Shown: positions 49,500-60,184 of the stretch, one piece after another
Layout: each line of letters opens with the position of its first letter
Numbering within the stretch: position 1 is the stretch's first letter
DNA from: Phellopilus nigrolimitatus
Taxonomy: Eukaryota > Basidiomycota > Agaricomycetes > Hymenochaetales > Hymenochaetaceae
Assembly: GCA_021029095.1 (NCBI GenBank)
Contig: JAJOHG010000057.1
Location: forward strand, 124,001-188,000
Direction of reading: 5' to 3'
Length of the DNA: 64,000 nt
Notes under the pieces: generated by a model
What the model was told of the DNA's origin: nothing
The model's input: only the letters and a program-made list of their open reading frames with translations
Database searches by the model: none
Translations under genes and position numbers: made by a program

Positions 49500-50082
49500 G
49501 AGGTCTTTTGCTATCAATCAGAGGCCTAGTATCAATCCGAGGCTGCACTCGTATCAATCAGACCTTGCTCGCTTAGCAGGCCCTGTGCCGGGCTTCGATA
49601 TCTCGGCATATCCTAAAATAGGTTGCATTAATAATCATGGAAAGTTCGACGCCTCAGCGCACTGCACAGCGTAACACGATGTAACACCTACCATAAAAAT
49701 TAGTCTTGCGCCACCAAAGTGTCCTCTAGGAGTTGCAAACACCAAATGAGGCATTTACTAGTCATTTAATCGTCATGGTCATAATTCTAAGCTAATAATT
49801 TATTGGAGGACAAGCAAAGGTGTATAAAATGTGCTATGTAAGCGATCGGCTCCGCTGAAAATAGAAATTCCGACTCGTTTTCTCCGTTTTAGGCAGCATC
49901 GATCGATTACCTCTGTAGATTGATCCGATGCGTGACAAGCTCGCTAGCTGTTGTGCCGAGTCGGCCATCTTCTCGGCCATGCATTAGTCACTGCTTCTCA
50001 TGCCATTCGCTTATTTTCATTCCGAGGAACATTCGTTTTCAATCCGAGCTAATCGCACCTCGGATTGAAAGCAAAAGACCTC
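49500..50082. mobile_element. 583-bp TA-flanked TIR element
   Basis: Left end GAGGTCTTTTGCT continues with ATCAATC; right end is GATTGAAAGCAAAAGACCTC, an inverted repeat of ~25 bp with one or two mismatches. TA at 49498-49499 and 50083-50084. The subterminal AATCCGAGG motif recurs in both arms. No transposase remnant recognised. Confidence 0.75.
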
Positions 50083-50098
50083 TAATGTCGATCATGTA

Positions 50099-50756
50099 CA
50101 GTATACAACACCTCCTTTAGACACCGATAGTCCTTTAGACACCCCACACTTTCTCTCTTAATTCTCAATCTTTCCGCCTGAAATTTGATACACATACTCA
50201 GTCAAGCGTGTTCTACCCATGTATATATTTTGAAAAGAAAATATTCTTTGGTTCATTCTTGAGAGCAGAATATGTACAAAAATTAGCATTTCTTCAACAT
50301 AATGCAATCAAAAACTATGATTATTAATTATTTATATCACCAAGAGTTCTACAGACTGCATAGAAATATGCAGCATAGGAAGCACTTCGTTTTATCCTTT
50401 TGAGTTGAGATATCAGTGGAAAATACAGAGCAGGTTATACTAGAAATTGTTGATTTTGTGTCTGAGCGTGACCCCGACAAGATCTTCCGACGCACGTCGC
50501 CAGTGAAATTCACCTCTTGACGCGCCATCTGTAACGGTGTCACAGGTGTCTAAAGGACCTGCGGACGTGACAAAAGCCTTATTTCCGTGAAACTTTTATT
50601 TTAATTGATCCTGTGAACAAAATGTCCCAGGAATTTCGCAGAATGCTCCTGGAATAGCTGGCATTCATTCTATGACTTTTTTTCAACAAAAAGTAGCCAT
50701 ATGTGTTAGAGGAGGGTAATAATCGATTAGGTGTCTAAAGGAGGTGTCGTATACTG
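50099..50756. mobile_element. 658-bp TA-flanked TIR element
   Basis: Left end CAGTATACAACACCTCCTTT against right-end reverse complement CAGTATACGACACCTCCTTT, about 27 bp with one mismatch, running on into AGACACC. TA at 50097-50098 and 50757-50758. An internal TCCTTTAGACACC copy is near the left end (about 50130) and its inverse is near 50540. Non-coding. Confidence 0.8.
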
Positions 50757-50795
50757 TATACCTACATATATTATCATGTGATTATTTTCACCCTA

Positions 50796-50825
50796 CAGGT
50801 GGGTCCAGAAAATCACATCCCGCCT
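50796..50825 (+). repeat. Orphan TIR-like end related to the 289-bp MITE
   Basis: CAGGTGGGTCCAGAAAATCA directly after TA (50794-50795) resembles the first half of the TIR of the element at 49189-49477. No matching right end was found; the hAT element at 50854 lies just downstream. Confidence 0.5.
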
Positions 50826-50853
50826 TATATGGAAATATACCTATGGAAATTAA

Positions 50854-51705
50854 TAGGGCTCCGCAACGTACCCGTATATACGAAATACGGTACGGTACGG
50901 TACGGTCACGTACCAGTATCGTAATGCTTTTTGAGGGTCTAAAATACTGTCACGTATATACGGGACCGTACACGTATTGAAACCGTATAATACGTCTGTA
51001 TACGTTCGTAATACGTGATACGTGACACTATACCTATACTATCTAACTAGAAGCGTAGGACCATGCAGTGCATACCTCTAATTAGGTATTATAGTCTCCC
51101 TATTCCAAATAATATTTCAAATAAATGCTTGGACTTACTATTGACGTGCCCGCGGATCGTCGGCACTGCCCCGTGCTGGTAATTGGTAATTCACGTGACT
51201 TTTCGTCGCCATCAACGCATGCCGCCGGCTTCCCGCGAGGCGCGCGACACCGAGATAGTCGTGCTCGTCGTTCGACACGACGAGCACGACTATCTCCCTC
51301 AATTTTCTACCTTTTCCAATCTTTTTTTTTGCATTATACGTGTGTCATAGAGCAGATTCAAATGAAATTGGGAAAATAAAAGTGGGGCTTTGGTGCAGCC
51401 ATCCCCCCCCTCTCTTTTTTTTTTGTCACTGCCTCCGGTTTGCTATTTCTCAACAAATAAGCATGACTTTGATGCTGGGAAAAGGCAAAATGCGGCAAAC
51501 TCTTGTAAAAATTCTAAAACAAAACTTCTTCTATGTTTACATAACCCGTATACGACGTATCACCGTATACGGTCAGTACCGTACCAGTACCGTACCGTAT
51601 GCGCCCACGAAAACTCAAAATACGGACCGTATTAATACTGAACGTACCAGTATACCGGTTTCGAAAATACGTACGTATCAGTATACGGTACGTTGCGGAG
51701 CCCTA
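50854..51705. mobile_element. 852-bp hAT-type non-autonomous element
   Basis: Perfect 18-bp terminal inverted repeats (TAGGGCTCCGCAACGTAC) and an exact 8-bp target duplication, GAAATTAA at 50846-50853 and 51706-51713. These are hallmarks of hAT elements. The subterminal regions are packed with TACGGTACGG/CGTATAC-type motifs, as expected for transposase-binding sites. It contains a long perfect hairpin (51252-51296). No transposase open frame. Confidence 0.9.
51252..51296. repeat. 19-bp perfect hairpin inside the hAT element
   Basis: Arm GAGATAGTCGTGCTCGTCG (51252-51270), 7-base loop, then its exact reverse complement (51278-51296). Arm identity is complete. Confidence 0.85.
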
Positions 51706-51713
51706 GAAATTAA

Positions 51714-52204
51714 CCAACATGTTGAGTTGAGTCGAATATGTCTGTATTTGCATTGTCTGTATGTACGGAAAAGGTCTATACAGCTTTATGTGGCATTCTA
51801 CATTTATAATAGTCATTTTTCATGACGTTGAACTGCGAGGGCGAATTATTCTTGCAGTACAATAGTGATTTAATTTAGCATTGACTTTAGCAGCCTCAAT
51901 GCGGCGCTTGTCGGTTACCAACTTAAATCTGCCGTATGGGATGAACTCCAGGCATGAAAAAAAGCCAGTATGATTGTCGACCGTGTAGAGTACAGGCCCA
52001 AGCATCTCGGCACGCTTTTCCCTACTTAGCAGGCCCTACAGAGCAGCGTATGCGAAGAGTTCGAGTACAATAGTGGTATTACATTGGTCTAAAAAAGTTA
52101 CAGCCCAAAAACTTTAACAAATCATATAAGCCCGACCTGCTCGATGTTTCTGGCCACTCAGCGCCATGCTTATTTTGTTTGCGCTCCCGATTCGCTCCTT
52201 AGGC
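51714..52204. other. Intergenic, 3' of the intact DUF6533 gene
   Basis: A minus-strand frame (51820-52005) contains LGPVLYTVDNHTGFFSC but no motif I can assign; it could be a leftover of the element that owned the orphan TIR. Otherwise nothing recognised. Confidence 0.4.
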
Positions 52205-54345
52205 CTAAAACTCGCCCTCTTCATATGAATCTTTGAATTTGACGCGAGGAGAATGCGACAGGGATTGCAACTCTATGGTTTCGGCTTGAGGCTCTGGTTC
52301 GCTTCGATACTCTTTTTCATCTCCTCGCCACCGGCTGCTCGTAGGCTCGCTGTTGGTTTGAATCGAGCTTTGAAAGGACAGTAGCGTATGCTTGCCCGAT
52401 CCAGACTCGGAACCCGGGCCTGAACCCAAAGACAGCTCGGAGCGCCCTTGCTCCGCAGCCCGTGCCTCTGGATCGACGGAAGCGAACGATAACGAGGCCT
52501 GAGTCGTCGCAATCTGTACGTCTGGATTTAAGCTATGCCCACGGATGTGCAGAAGAACGCGAGTGCAAAGGAGGCTATGCATGACGCGCTGCGGTCTACG
52601 GGAATTTCGAGCTGAGATTAAATAACAGCTCTGCGAGTTCGAGTGCAAAGGGGCGGAAGCCATGAAGAAAAGGGATTGCTTACGTCGTTAACCAGTTGGC
52701 GAATTCGGGCTTTAATGTTTTATCAAATTAGGCACTTGAGTACATAAAATGGGCGCGGCTTACCGGAGCAGCGACAGCTATCAGAAGATTGACAAGAGAG
52801 AACGCTATATGCCAAATCAGAACAAAGAAAGAAATGGGCCGTTGACTGAAGATAACACAAATTTCGACGTACAGAGAAGATAGATATAGTAAAATAGGCC
52901 TGTAATTGATTACTCCAGTATGGAAAACAAGGACAATAAATAAGAAAGCTCACCGTCTTTATACATTAGTAGGACCAGCGTGGATTGAGATTCTCGGTCT
53001 GTAATACATTGCATCGTCAGAAGTGTCTCATAATAAATCACATTGTACAAGGAAAATGTTCAAGTTGCGGTACTTACGAAGCAGCCGAGCTTGTATAAGC
53101 GTTAACACGACGATCGCTGCGTGATCATTGACCGAGTGAGGTAGTTTATCCAGAGGAAAACATTATAGTGCACTGACTAGTTTCATTGATTATAAGCAGA
53201 AGGAAAGCTACAAATATGATCGGACTGGTATCTTTTGTTTTCGCGCATCCACCAGTAGGCACAGCTGCATCTGTACGAGGATCACGTTCAAGCAAGGATA
53301 CACTATGAAACAGACGACGAGACAACGTACAGGCGAACGTTTCGACTTCCAACTGGGCTATCACAATGGCCGGGATGTAAACGGCCTAATTGTAGAGCAT
53401 GATTAGAAAGGCATTTTCGGTTGCGAGATAAAAGACGGAAGTAAAATTTACCAGGCCGAGAGACACGAGAATGCCGAGGATGATAGGTCTACGTCCCCAT
53501 AGGGCGTAAGTACGAAACATCAAAATTACTGAATAACAAGTTAGTGAATGAAATTTAGAACTCTGGTGCACACAGTCCTGAGGCAACTAACTTTCGGCGA
53601 TAATGATGCCGACAACAATCAGCCCTGCGCGAAAGGTTCCTAAGCACGAAAGTGAATCGAGATAAATATGGCTGTACGAACATGTGACAGCCTTGAATCC
53701 AAACAGGCATTCCTGATGAAGGTCGAAGTTCAGCAAGCTCGCGCTGGCAATATCTTGTACTCACTTGATCGGTATTTGTACCAGTCAGAACTTGAGAAAC
53801 AAGCCACTTTCTTCGTCAGGGAGAATATCATTAAAAGGACTGAATGACTCACGGTGCAAGGACAAGAATGTGTCCACAAATGGGAGATATCGATTGAGGA
53901 TATAGAGAACCTATGATAGGAGTCAGTTAAAACGAGAAGTGAAAAGACGTTGCAATTTCCTGACTACGAGCGTACTGAAGAACATACTTTTACTGAACTC
54001 CATCGAGAGAACCATACAAGGGAAACCTGGAAATAGTTTAATATCAGGTACATCGGAGCGGTCAAACTCCAAACCTCTTGGTCGAAAGTCACGAAGAAGA
54101 CGTCATAGACCTAAGTTTCGTGGTTAACACACAATACAATCAACCATCGAAACGAGTAGGATGGATAACGTACCAGTAGAGCTCCGAATGCGGCTTTAAA
54201 AGGTTGTAAATAGCATGATATTTATGTAAAATGACGAAGGTACCTATCGTTCCTCCAATCAGGTCCTGAAACGATGTGAGCGGGTTTTATGACAGCGCAC
54301 TAGCGGGCGGGTGACGCTCACAATTCCAGCCGCTGTCAGAGACAT
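52205..54345 (-). CDS. DUF6533-type multi-pass membrane protein (intact copy)
   Basis: Sixteen very short exons on the minus strand: 54345-54322, 54265-54244, 54193-54174, 54110-54075, 54026-53988, 53910-53853, 53790-53765, 53691-53592, 53528-53452, 53385-53178, 53116-53078, 52998-52954, 52899-52873, 52804-52764, 52709-52684, 52595-52205; 392 residues, all phases consistent. The N-terminal DUF6533 block reads GALLVYDVFFVTFDQEV, then VLYILNRYLPF. Further membrane segments follow at GLIVVGIIIAE, LMFRTYALWGRR with PIILGILVSLGL, AVYIPAIVIAQ, PIIFVAFLLLIINE and FSLVNLLIAV. The C-terminal ~120 residues are Ser/Gly/Glu-rich and cytosolic in appearance. A seven-transmembrane layout is likely. This family is highly expanded in mushrooms with unknown function. 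A degraded tandem copy lies downstream. Confidence 0.78.
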
Positions 54346-55826
54346 GCCATATACCGTTGAGCGTGCAGATGAGAGACAAGAAGATAGATAGTCGGAACTC
54401 CACGCTTACAAGGCGGAACTATATCCTAAAGGCACGATGGACGCCCTTATACTTGCAGATGGACGTGGGAAGCGAAGCCTGCCCAGTTGCAGGAACCAAA
54501 CCTTCCTGACAGTCGATCAGAGGCAGTTCCCATGTGCGACTTGCTCTTTTTATTTTCTGTCGCGGATGAGCCTTGCACATTTCGCGCGAAAGCAACACGT
54601 CATATTTAGTATTATAATATTATGTGATTGGTGAGAGCTCAGCTTCACGAGTGCAATCACATCTTGTACGAGGACAGATTCCTTCCTCCACCTCTTGCCA
54701 CCTCTTGTCCACGATTACAAGTGCTGGTGCTGGCCCCGCACGAATCCTAGCCAGCGACCATCAACATCAACATCAATCAGTCTGGTTGCCTTCTTTGCAG
54801 CCTTCTACAGCCCAGATTCCGTCAATTCATATCCGGACTGAGTGCCAACGTTCACTTTGCGAATGTATCTCCCAAATACCAACCACTTCCAGGTATTCTC
54901 CTTCGGAACGAGGCAGACATGCGTAGCTATTTTGATGCCGCCATCGTACCGTCCCCTGTTCGCTGGCGGTGTGACTATTTGTGTGCTGCAGATAATCATT
55001 ACTATTGGCATCATCTATTGCGGATGTTTTAGGTAATCACTCTCAATGACCCGCTGTCGACCGGCGAATGATGGATACGCATTCCAATCATACATGTATA
55101 GAACGATATACCTGATCGATTCGTACAAACCGCAGGCCGCGATCTCGTCTACCACATTGTTATTTTGTCGCCAATTCTTCAGGTTCACCATCCCATTCTA
55201 CAACTTTCCGGCTGCTGAACTCCTGGGCTTTACATAATGGTTCGGCTTGTAAACTGCGTTGACGTTGCTCAGTTTTGTCCATGGTGTGCAAGCCGGAGGA
55301 AGAAGTACGGGAGGCCAAGCTTTCACGATGAGCTATAATCCACGCGTTTGTGAATCATATTATCGTGAGGCAGATTCTAGCGCTTAAGAAGATGTTATTT
55401 TGCGGTGTATGGCGATGCATCGGCGCTCTTAGGTGAGCTGGAATCCGCCTCTGCTCTGAGAATTACTTGCCACATTTTGTCTATACATGTACATACCGTG
55501 AGGCTCGTTTCGTGTTCCGGCGCAGATTTGATCTGATTAACATCATCATGTGCGCCGTGCGATCAGTTTTGTGAACAGAAAAAAAAAGTACCGTAAGCTA
55601 GTGTTCTTAGACTTTATGAAGAGCATTCTGGAGACCGACGAGGACGAAACTACCGCGATCGAAAAGCGACAAAGAACAGGAATAAATAAAAGATGTCGGT
55701 GCCGACTGCGCATTCCGTCGCCTTGGAGGTCGCGTGTACGAACGGCCTGTTCGGACGTACAGCCTTGATTATGTTATGCTTAGCCGGCAGGTCGCGCTGA
55801 TCGCGCCTGTGTTCCTGCTGCCCGTG
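54346..55826. other. 1.5-kb intergenic region, no recognised gene
   Basis: Upstream of both the DUF6533 gene (minus) and the aspartic protease-like gene (plus). Open frames (54624-54926, 54842-55036, 55046-55237) have no recognisable motif. Confidence 0.5.
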
Positions 55827-55833
55827 TATAAAA
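55827..55833 (+). promoter_or_regulatory. TATA box of the aspartic protease-like gene
   Basis: TATAAAA 79 bp before the ATG at 55906, followed by a CT-rich tract. Confidence 0.65.
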
Positions 55834-55905
55834 CGCGCGTTGCGATGTGTGAATTGCTTTTTGTTTTCTCTCCCTCTCCCCTTCCTCGTGTATCTTGTCA
55901 ACACC

Positions 55906-57943
55906 ATGAGGCTCGCCCGCTTTTCAAGTGCACTCGGTGCTGTCGCCAGCTCGCTCATTGCCGCCAACTCGGCTGAGGCATCTTCCTTTCCAATTGTCGG
56001 GCGACCGCGGGCATCAATTCAAGAAGGCCTTGAAAAGCGGAGTGTCGACATTGGCGCTTTCGGAAACGGGAGCACGGTTGTTTCGAACTCTGGGGACACC
56101 ATTTACTCTTGTAACATCACGCTGGGAGGTGCAGAGTTCGAGGTCTTAATTGACACTGGAAGGTACGCGGTGTTTCGTCTGCTTTTGTCGTGTCAACTCA
56201 AAGGATTTGTAGTTCTGATCTCTGGGTGATTGGCAACGTGCCCGGGACAAAAAATTTGAGCATATCTGCAGAGGTCAATTATGCGGAGGGTTCGGCGAAT
56301 GGTGAGTGCAGATTGTGTTTATTTCCATTGTTTTGTATCTGATTTCAATATAATTTCAAGGTTTTGTCAATACGGCTACCTTGGATTTCGATGACTTTAC
56401 GATCAACGACCAAGCGTACAGTACGTTTCTTTTCTTCCTTCTCCCTTCTCTTTCCTACAATCCAACACATTTCTTAAAGTCAATGTCATCCCGAGCGACA
56501 ACAATCCACAGGCAAACGGCATCATGGGGCTCGGCCCCAGCACCGCTTCCAAAGTGCGTTCGCTCGTGAAAACGTCCGCGGGCGACACACCTCTCGACCG
56601 CATCTTCCGCCAAAATCTGACGACGCCCAATTTCCTGTCCGTCCTGCTCTCACGCGAGCCAGAGAACAACTCAGGCTCGGCGCCGCAGACGGGCCAGCTT
56701 ACGATTGGATCGGTCATTCCGACCCTCGAGGCAATCACTAACCAAAAGAAACTGCCTGCTCTGGTAGATCAGTTCAATATACAGCACTGGGAGACACTAC
56801 TCGATGCGAATGGGATCCTAGGTCCGGACGGTCAGAACATTTCGACAAACACGACTATTCCGGACCCTACGGCCGGCGCAGAAAATCAACTTCATGTAGC
56901 CTTCGATACAGGCTTTACGTATCCTCAGGTAATTGTTCTGCTTACAACTGGAGGGTTCTGCTCTGATCTCTCATTACATGGAAAGGTCCCCAGGAATGTC
57001 GCTGACGCGATCTACGGACGGGTGCCCGGCGCAGAATTTGTATCGCAAAATGGTTCACCGGGTTACTGGCGTGTTCCATGCGATTATGAGTTGAACATCA
57101 CGTTCCTATTTGGCGGTGTGAAGTACCCAATCTCTCCGCTGGACGTGACTACGGTCGAGACGTCAGACTCATCTGGCAAGGCTAAGACGTGTATGGCTAC
57201 AGTCAGTGTCATGTTCCCAAATAGTTTTTCATCACTCTTCTAACGGCCCTTTGCAGTTCCAGCAAATATCGTCGGATGTTTCGGACCACAGCAGCTTTGG
57301 CGCGTTCGACATGATTCTCGGCATGGCGTTCTGTAAGCACATATTCTGCATCGTAATCACAAAACACGACTTATGATTTCCATCAGTGCGCAATTCGTAT
57401 CTGCTCATCAACTTCGGCGACTTCGTGGACGGCTCAAACTCGTCCGTCGCGGACCCTTACATTCAGCTTCTATCCACTACAGACCTAGCGTCCGCCCATT
57501 CAGACTTTGTCAACACGCGGCTCGGCGGCGCCGATACCACTGGCTCCCAAGCCGCGCTCGTCTCCGAGGCCGACGCACAGCACTCCCCCGACACGGGCGA
57601 TGCGGACCCCAACTCGCTCAAGAGCGCATACGACCGCGCGAAAAACGCCGCAAAGAACGCCTTCTACAAGACCAAGTGGTTCCTTGGCGTCGTGATCGCC
57701 GCCGGCGTGCTTCTCCTTGGACTGCTTGGCTGGGCGTTATTCGCCCTGTGCCGTCGCCGCAGGAGCAATGTGCGCTCCGAGGCTGCCTTCGTGCCGGCGA
57801 TGGCTGGCCCCACTTCGTATAGGCCGCTACAGGGCGAGACGGGTGCTTTCGGAGCTCACCACTACCAACCGTCAATGGATGCTGGGTACGGCTCCTACAA
57901 CTACGCCGAGCCGAGGTACCAATATGGCGGGCGCGACGTGTGA
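55906..57943 (+). CDS. Membrane-anchored aspartic protease-like protein (A1 family)
   Basis: Pepsin-like endopeptidase fold, probably acting at the cell surface. Seven exons: 55906-56162, 56213-56301, 56361-56420, 56480-56928, 56986-57201, 57257-57332, 57387-57943; 567 residues. After a signal peptide (residues ~1-26) and a short pro-region, the first catalytic site is IDTGSSDLWV, formed across an intron. The flap region is followed by NGIMGLG. The second catalytic site is FDTGFTYPQ, with Phe where Ser/Thr usually follows DTG. A late FDMILGMAFLRN block matches the A1 C-lobe. Instead of ending there, the protein continues with a Ser/Asp linker, one transmembrane helix (WFLGVVIAAGVLLLGLLGW), an RRRR stop-transfer and a Tyr-rich cytosolic tail, reminiscent of yapsin-type anchoring. 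TATA box at 55827-55833. Confidence 0.85.
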
Positions 57944-58082
57944 AGCTCGTCGAGCATGCTTTTCTCTGTGGTTTGATGTGCTCGTCTCCTTTGCTGGTGC
58001 ACCATGGACTTCTCATTACAAGAGCATTGGACTTGATTACTTAAAATCTGCATATTGGACTGCAGAGCCACGCACTGTAATT

Positions 58083-58614
58083 CAGTGTTCGGACGGACCC
58101 CTGACCCCAGCTCTGACCCGACCCGGGTCAAAGGGTCTGACCCCTGGGGTCACTTGAATACTGAAAATACCAGGGGTCGGTGGGGTCCGATGAGGTAAGC
58201 CAGAAGTCATGTACTGAAGGCTTTTCAAGTTTTTTTCCCTAGTGAAACTTTGTCGTACAATCGTATGTATGACTCCGCAACAGTCAATGAGCCATAAAAC
58301 CCGTCAGACTCTCATTTTTCAGTAGTTGACGCGGTTCACTTCGATGATGACATTGATTATGTAAATTCAATCAGTTCAAGTCTTGCATTATGAGCATCTC
58401 TGCGACAACAACACATTTGCTACTCCTTCAAACTGACTCTGGTTTGGCCCTACAGGTTGTATGACAACTAATCACCAATAGTTAAGATCATAAGAGGAGG
58501 ATTATTACCTGACCCTTCAGACCCCTCTGACCCCCTCTGACCCCGGGTCAGTTGAATTTTGGACTGACCCTTTTCGGACCCATTGACCCCTGACCCGGGT
58601 CGCACCGAACACTG
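58083..58614. mobile_element. 532-bp hAT-type MITE
   Basis: Ends CAGTGTTCGG and CCGAACACTG form a 10-bp terminal inverted repeat. They are flanked by an exact 8-bp duplication,  CTGTAATT at 58075-58082 and 58615-58622. Subterminal arms are rich in (C)TGACCC / GGGTCA motifs, many in inverted orientation between the arms. No transposase frame. The 8-bp duplication indicates the hAT superfamily, but the terminal sequence differs from the element at 50854-51705, so it is a separate family. Confidence 0.88.
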
Positions 58615-58622
58615 CTGTAATT

Positions 58623-59099
58623 TATTCCTCATCTCTCCCATCTCTCCTTTACATATTTCCGCATCATCTACATTGAATTTTGTTCATAACCTGGACCATC
58701 TACTGACTGCGTAGCATACACCCACTCATCCATATTCATCCATATTGTGCTTTGTGTATTCCTAGATCTCAGTATCAATACCGTCACATATCCATGTGCA
58801 TTTCGACGATCATCTTAAGGGACTTTGTGAAGCCGCAAGCTCACAAGCTTCTCAAGGGCAAAAAGCCAGCTTCGTTTGCGCGTCTAATCTGCTTTGCGTT
58901 ACTAAGGACTCCCACAGCCATGCTGCAGTGGAGGATATCTTGTCACAAAAGTCTCATCAGCGTGAGCCGTGGGCGGTAGTAGACAGCCTCAACAATCTTC
59001 GATACATGACCTTGAGAATTTATTGGATCACATCAGTACAGTAAACTGGAAATAACTGAGTCGGATTTATCAAGAGTTACAGCGGAATGCTTTTTGACG
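58623..59099. other. Intergenic, upstream of the ABM-like gene
   Basis: Open frames (58752-58979, 58796-59044) carry no recognisable motif. A TATA-like ATATAAGG sits at about 59101-59108, 78 bp before the next ATG. Confidence 0.45.
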
Positions 59100-59178
59100 C
59101 ATATAAGGCTAAAAGCAAGAAGAGAGCCATTTGCTTTTCGTCTGTATCTCTTCGCCTCGCACCGAGTTCGAGATAGTT

Positions 59179-60184
59179 ATGTCAGGCCGTGAGCAAGCGC
59201 TTCAAGATCGTCCTCGATCGTCTTCCATCACTCACTTTCAGCAAGCTGAACAAAAATATCTCCAGCGTCTGTCGGCTTGTTCGCGCCGCTTCCAGCCCAA
59301 GACGGCAAAGCGCCAGCCGTTGCGGACTTTTTGCACATTGGGCACTCGCTCCTCCAAGCCGAGCCACTTACGTTGCAGTGGTACGCGCTGCAGTACACCG
59401 AGGACGCGTATAAGGCAACGCCAACCTTCGCGATCTTCGATACGTTTGCGGGCGAGGAGGGGCGAGCAGCGCATATGGGCGGTGAGTGCAGGGGCGCAGA
59501 TAGAAGAAGCCGGGTCGTGGGTCCAATTCTGACTTCAACTGGGCAGGCAAGATCGCAGAGGCGCTTATTGCAGGCGCGCCTTCGCTGGTTGCCGGGTCGC
59601 CCCAGATAAACAAGGCCGATATCCTCGCGAGCAAGGTGCACATCAAAGTGCAGCTGCGTATAGACGCCAAGAGGGTCCAATATATGACACGACTGATCAT
59701 TTGACCACAGGTCGAGAAAGCCGATGTGAAAGTTGGCCTGCGTGTCCTCGCCGAGGCTAAGGCAGACAAGGTGGAGGACGTGAGAAATTTCTTGATCGTG
59801 AGCACATTACTCGCTTCTTGACGTGTTATACATAGAATTGAGGCCGTCTACTTCGTGTACGATCTTCATCAGTCTGCGCTTCCGCTCGTCGAAGAGGAGA
59901 CGCTTACGTCACAGTGGTACGCGGTTAAGTTGGAAGGAGTCAACGTCTTCGGAATTTTGGATTTCTCCGAGGGCGAAGAGGGAAGGTAAGCGCGCGTTGC
60001 TTGTCATCCGATATGAGTCGCCGGACAGGAACTGATTCATGACGTGGAAACCCGGTTCGAATCGTGAAGGCAAGCGCATCTGAATGGCAAAGTTGCTGCA
60101 GCGTTATTTGCGAAGGCAGAGGAGTTCTTTGTTAGGACGCCAGAGGTAGTGAAGGTCGATGTTATCGCGAGCCGTGTCTTGTAA
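59179..60184 (+). CDS. Protein with two ABM-like (dimeric alpha/beta barrel) domains
   Basis: Six exons: 59179-59188 (10 nt), 59266-59481, 59547-59635, 59711-59797, 59873-59985, 60070-60184; 209 residues. Two halves repeat the same pattern. The first reads LTLQWYALQY, FAIFDTFAGEEGR, HMGGKIAEALIAGAPSL and ADILASK. The second reads TSQWYAVKLEGV, FGILDFSEGEEGR, AHLNGKVAAALF and VDVIASRV. Each fits the antibiotic biosynthesis monooxygenase-like fold, which normally dimerises; here the tandem could form an internal dimer. Substrate unknown. The tiny first exon is inferred because it is the only in-phase way I found to reach an ATG from the conserved frame, so the start is less certain. Confidence 0.7.

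Noticed and set aside
60040..60065. GGTTCGAATC, a tRNA B-box-like string
   Set aside because: It lies in an intron of the ABM-like gene, and no A-box or cloverleaf is present around it.
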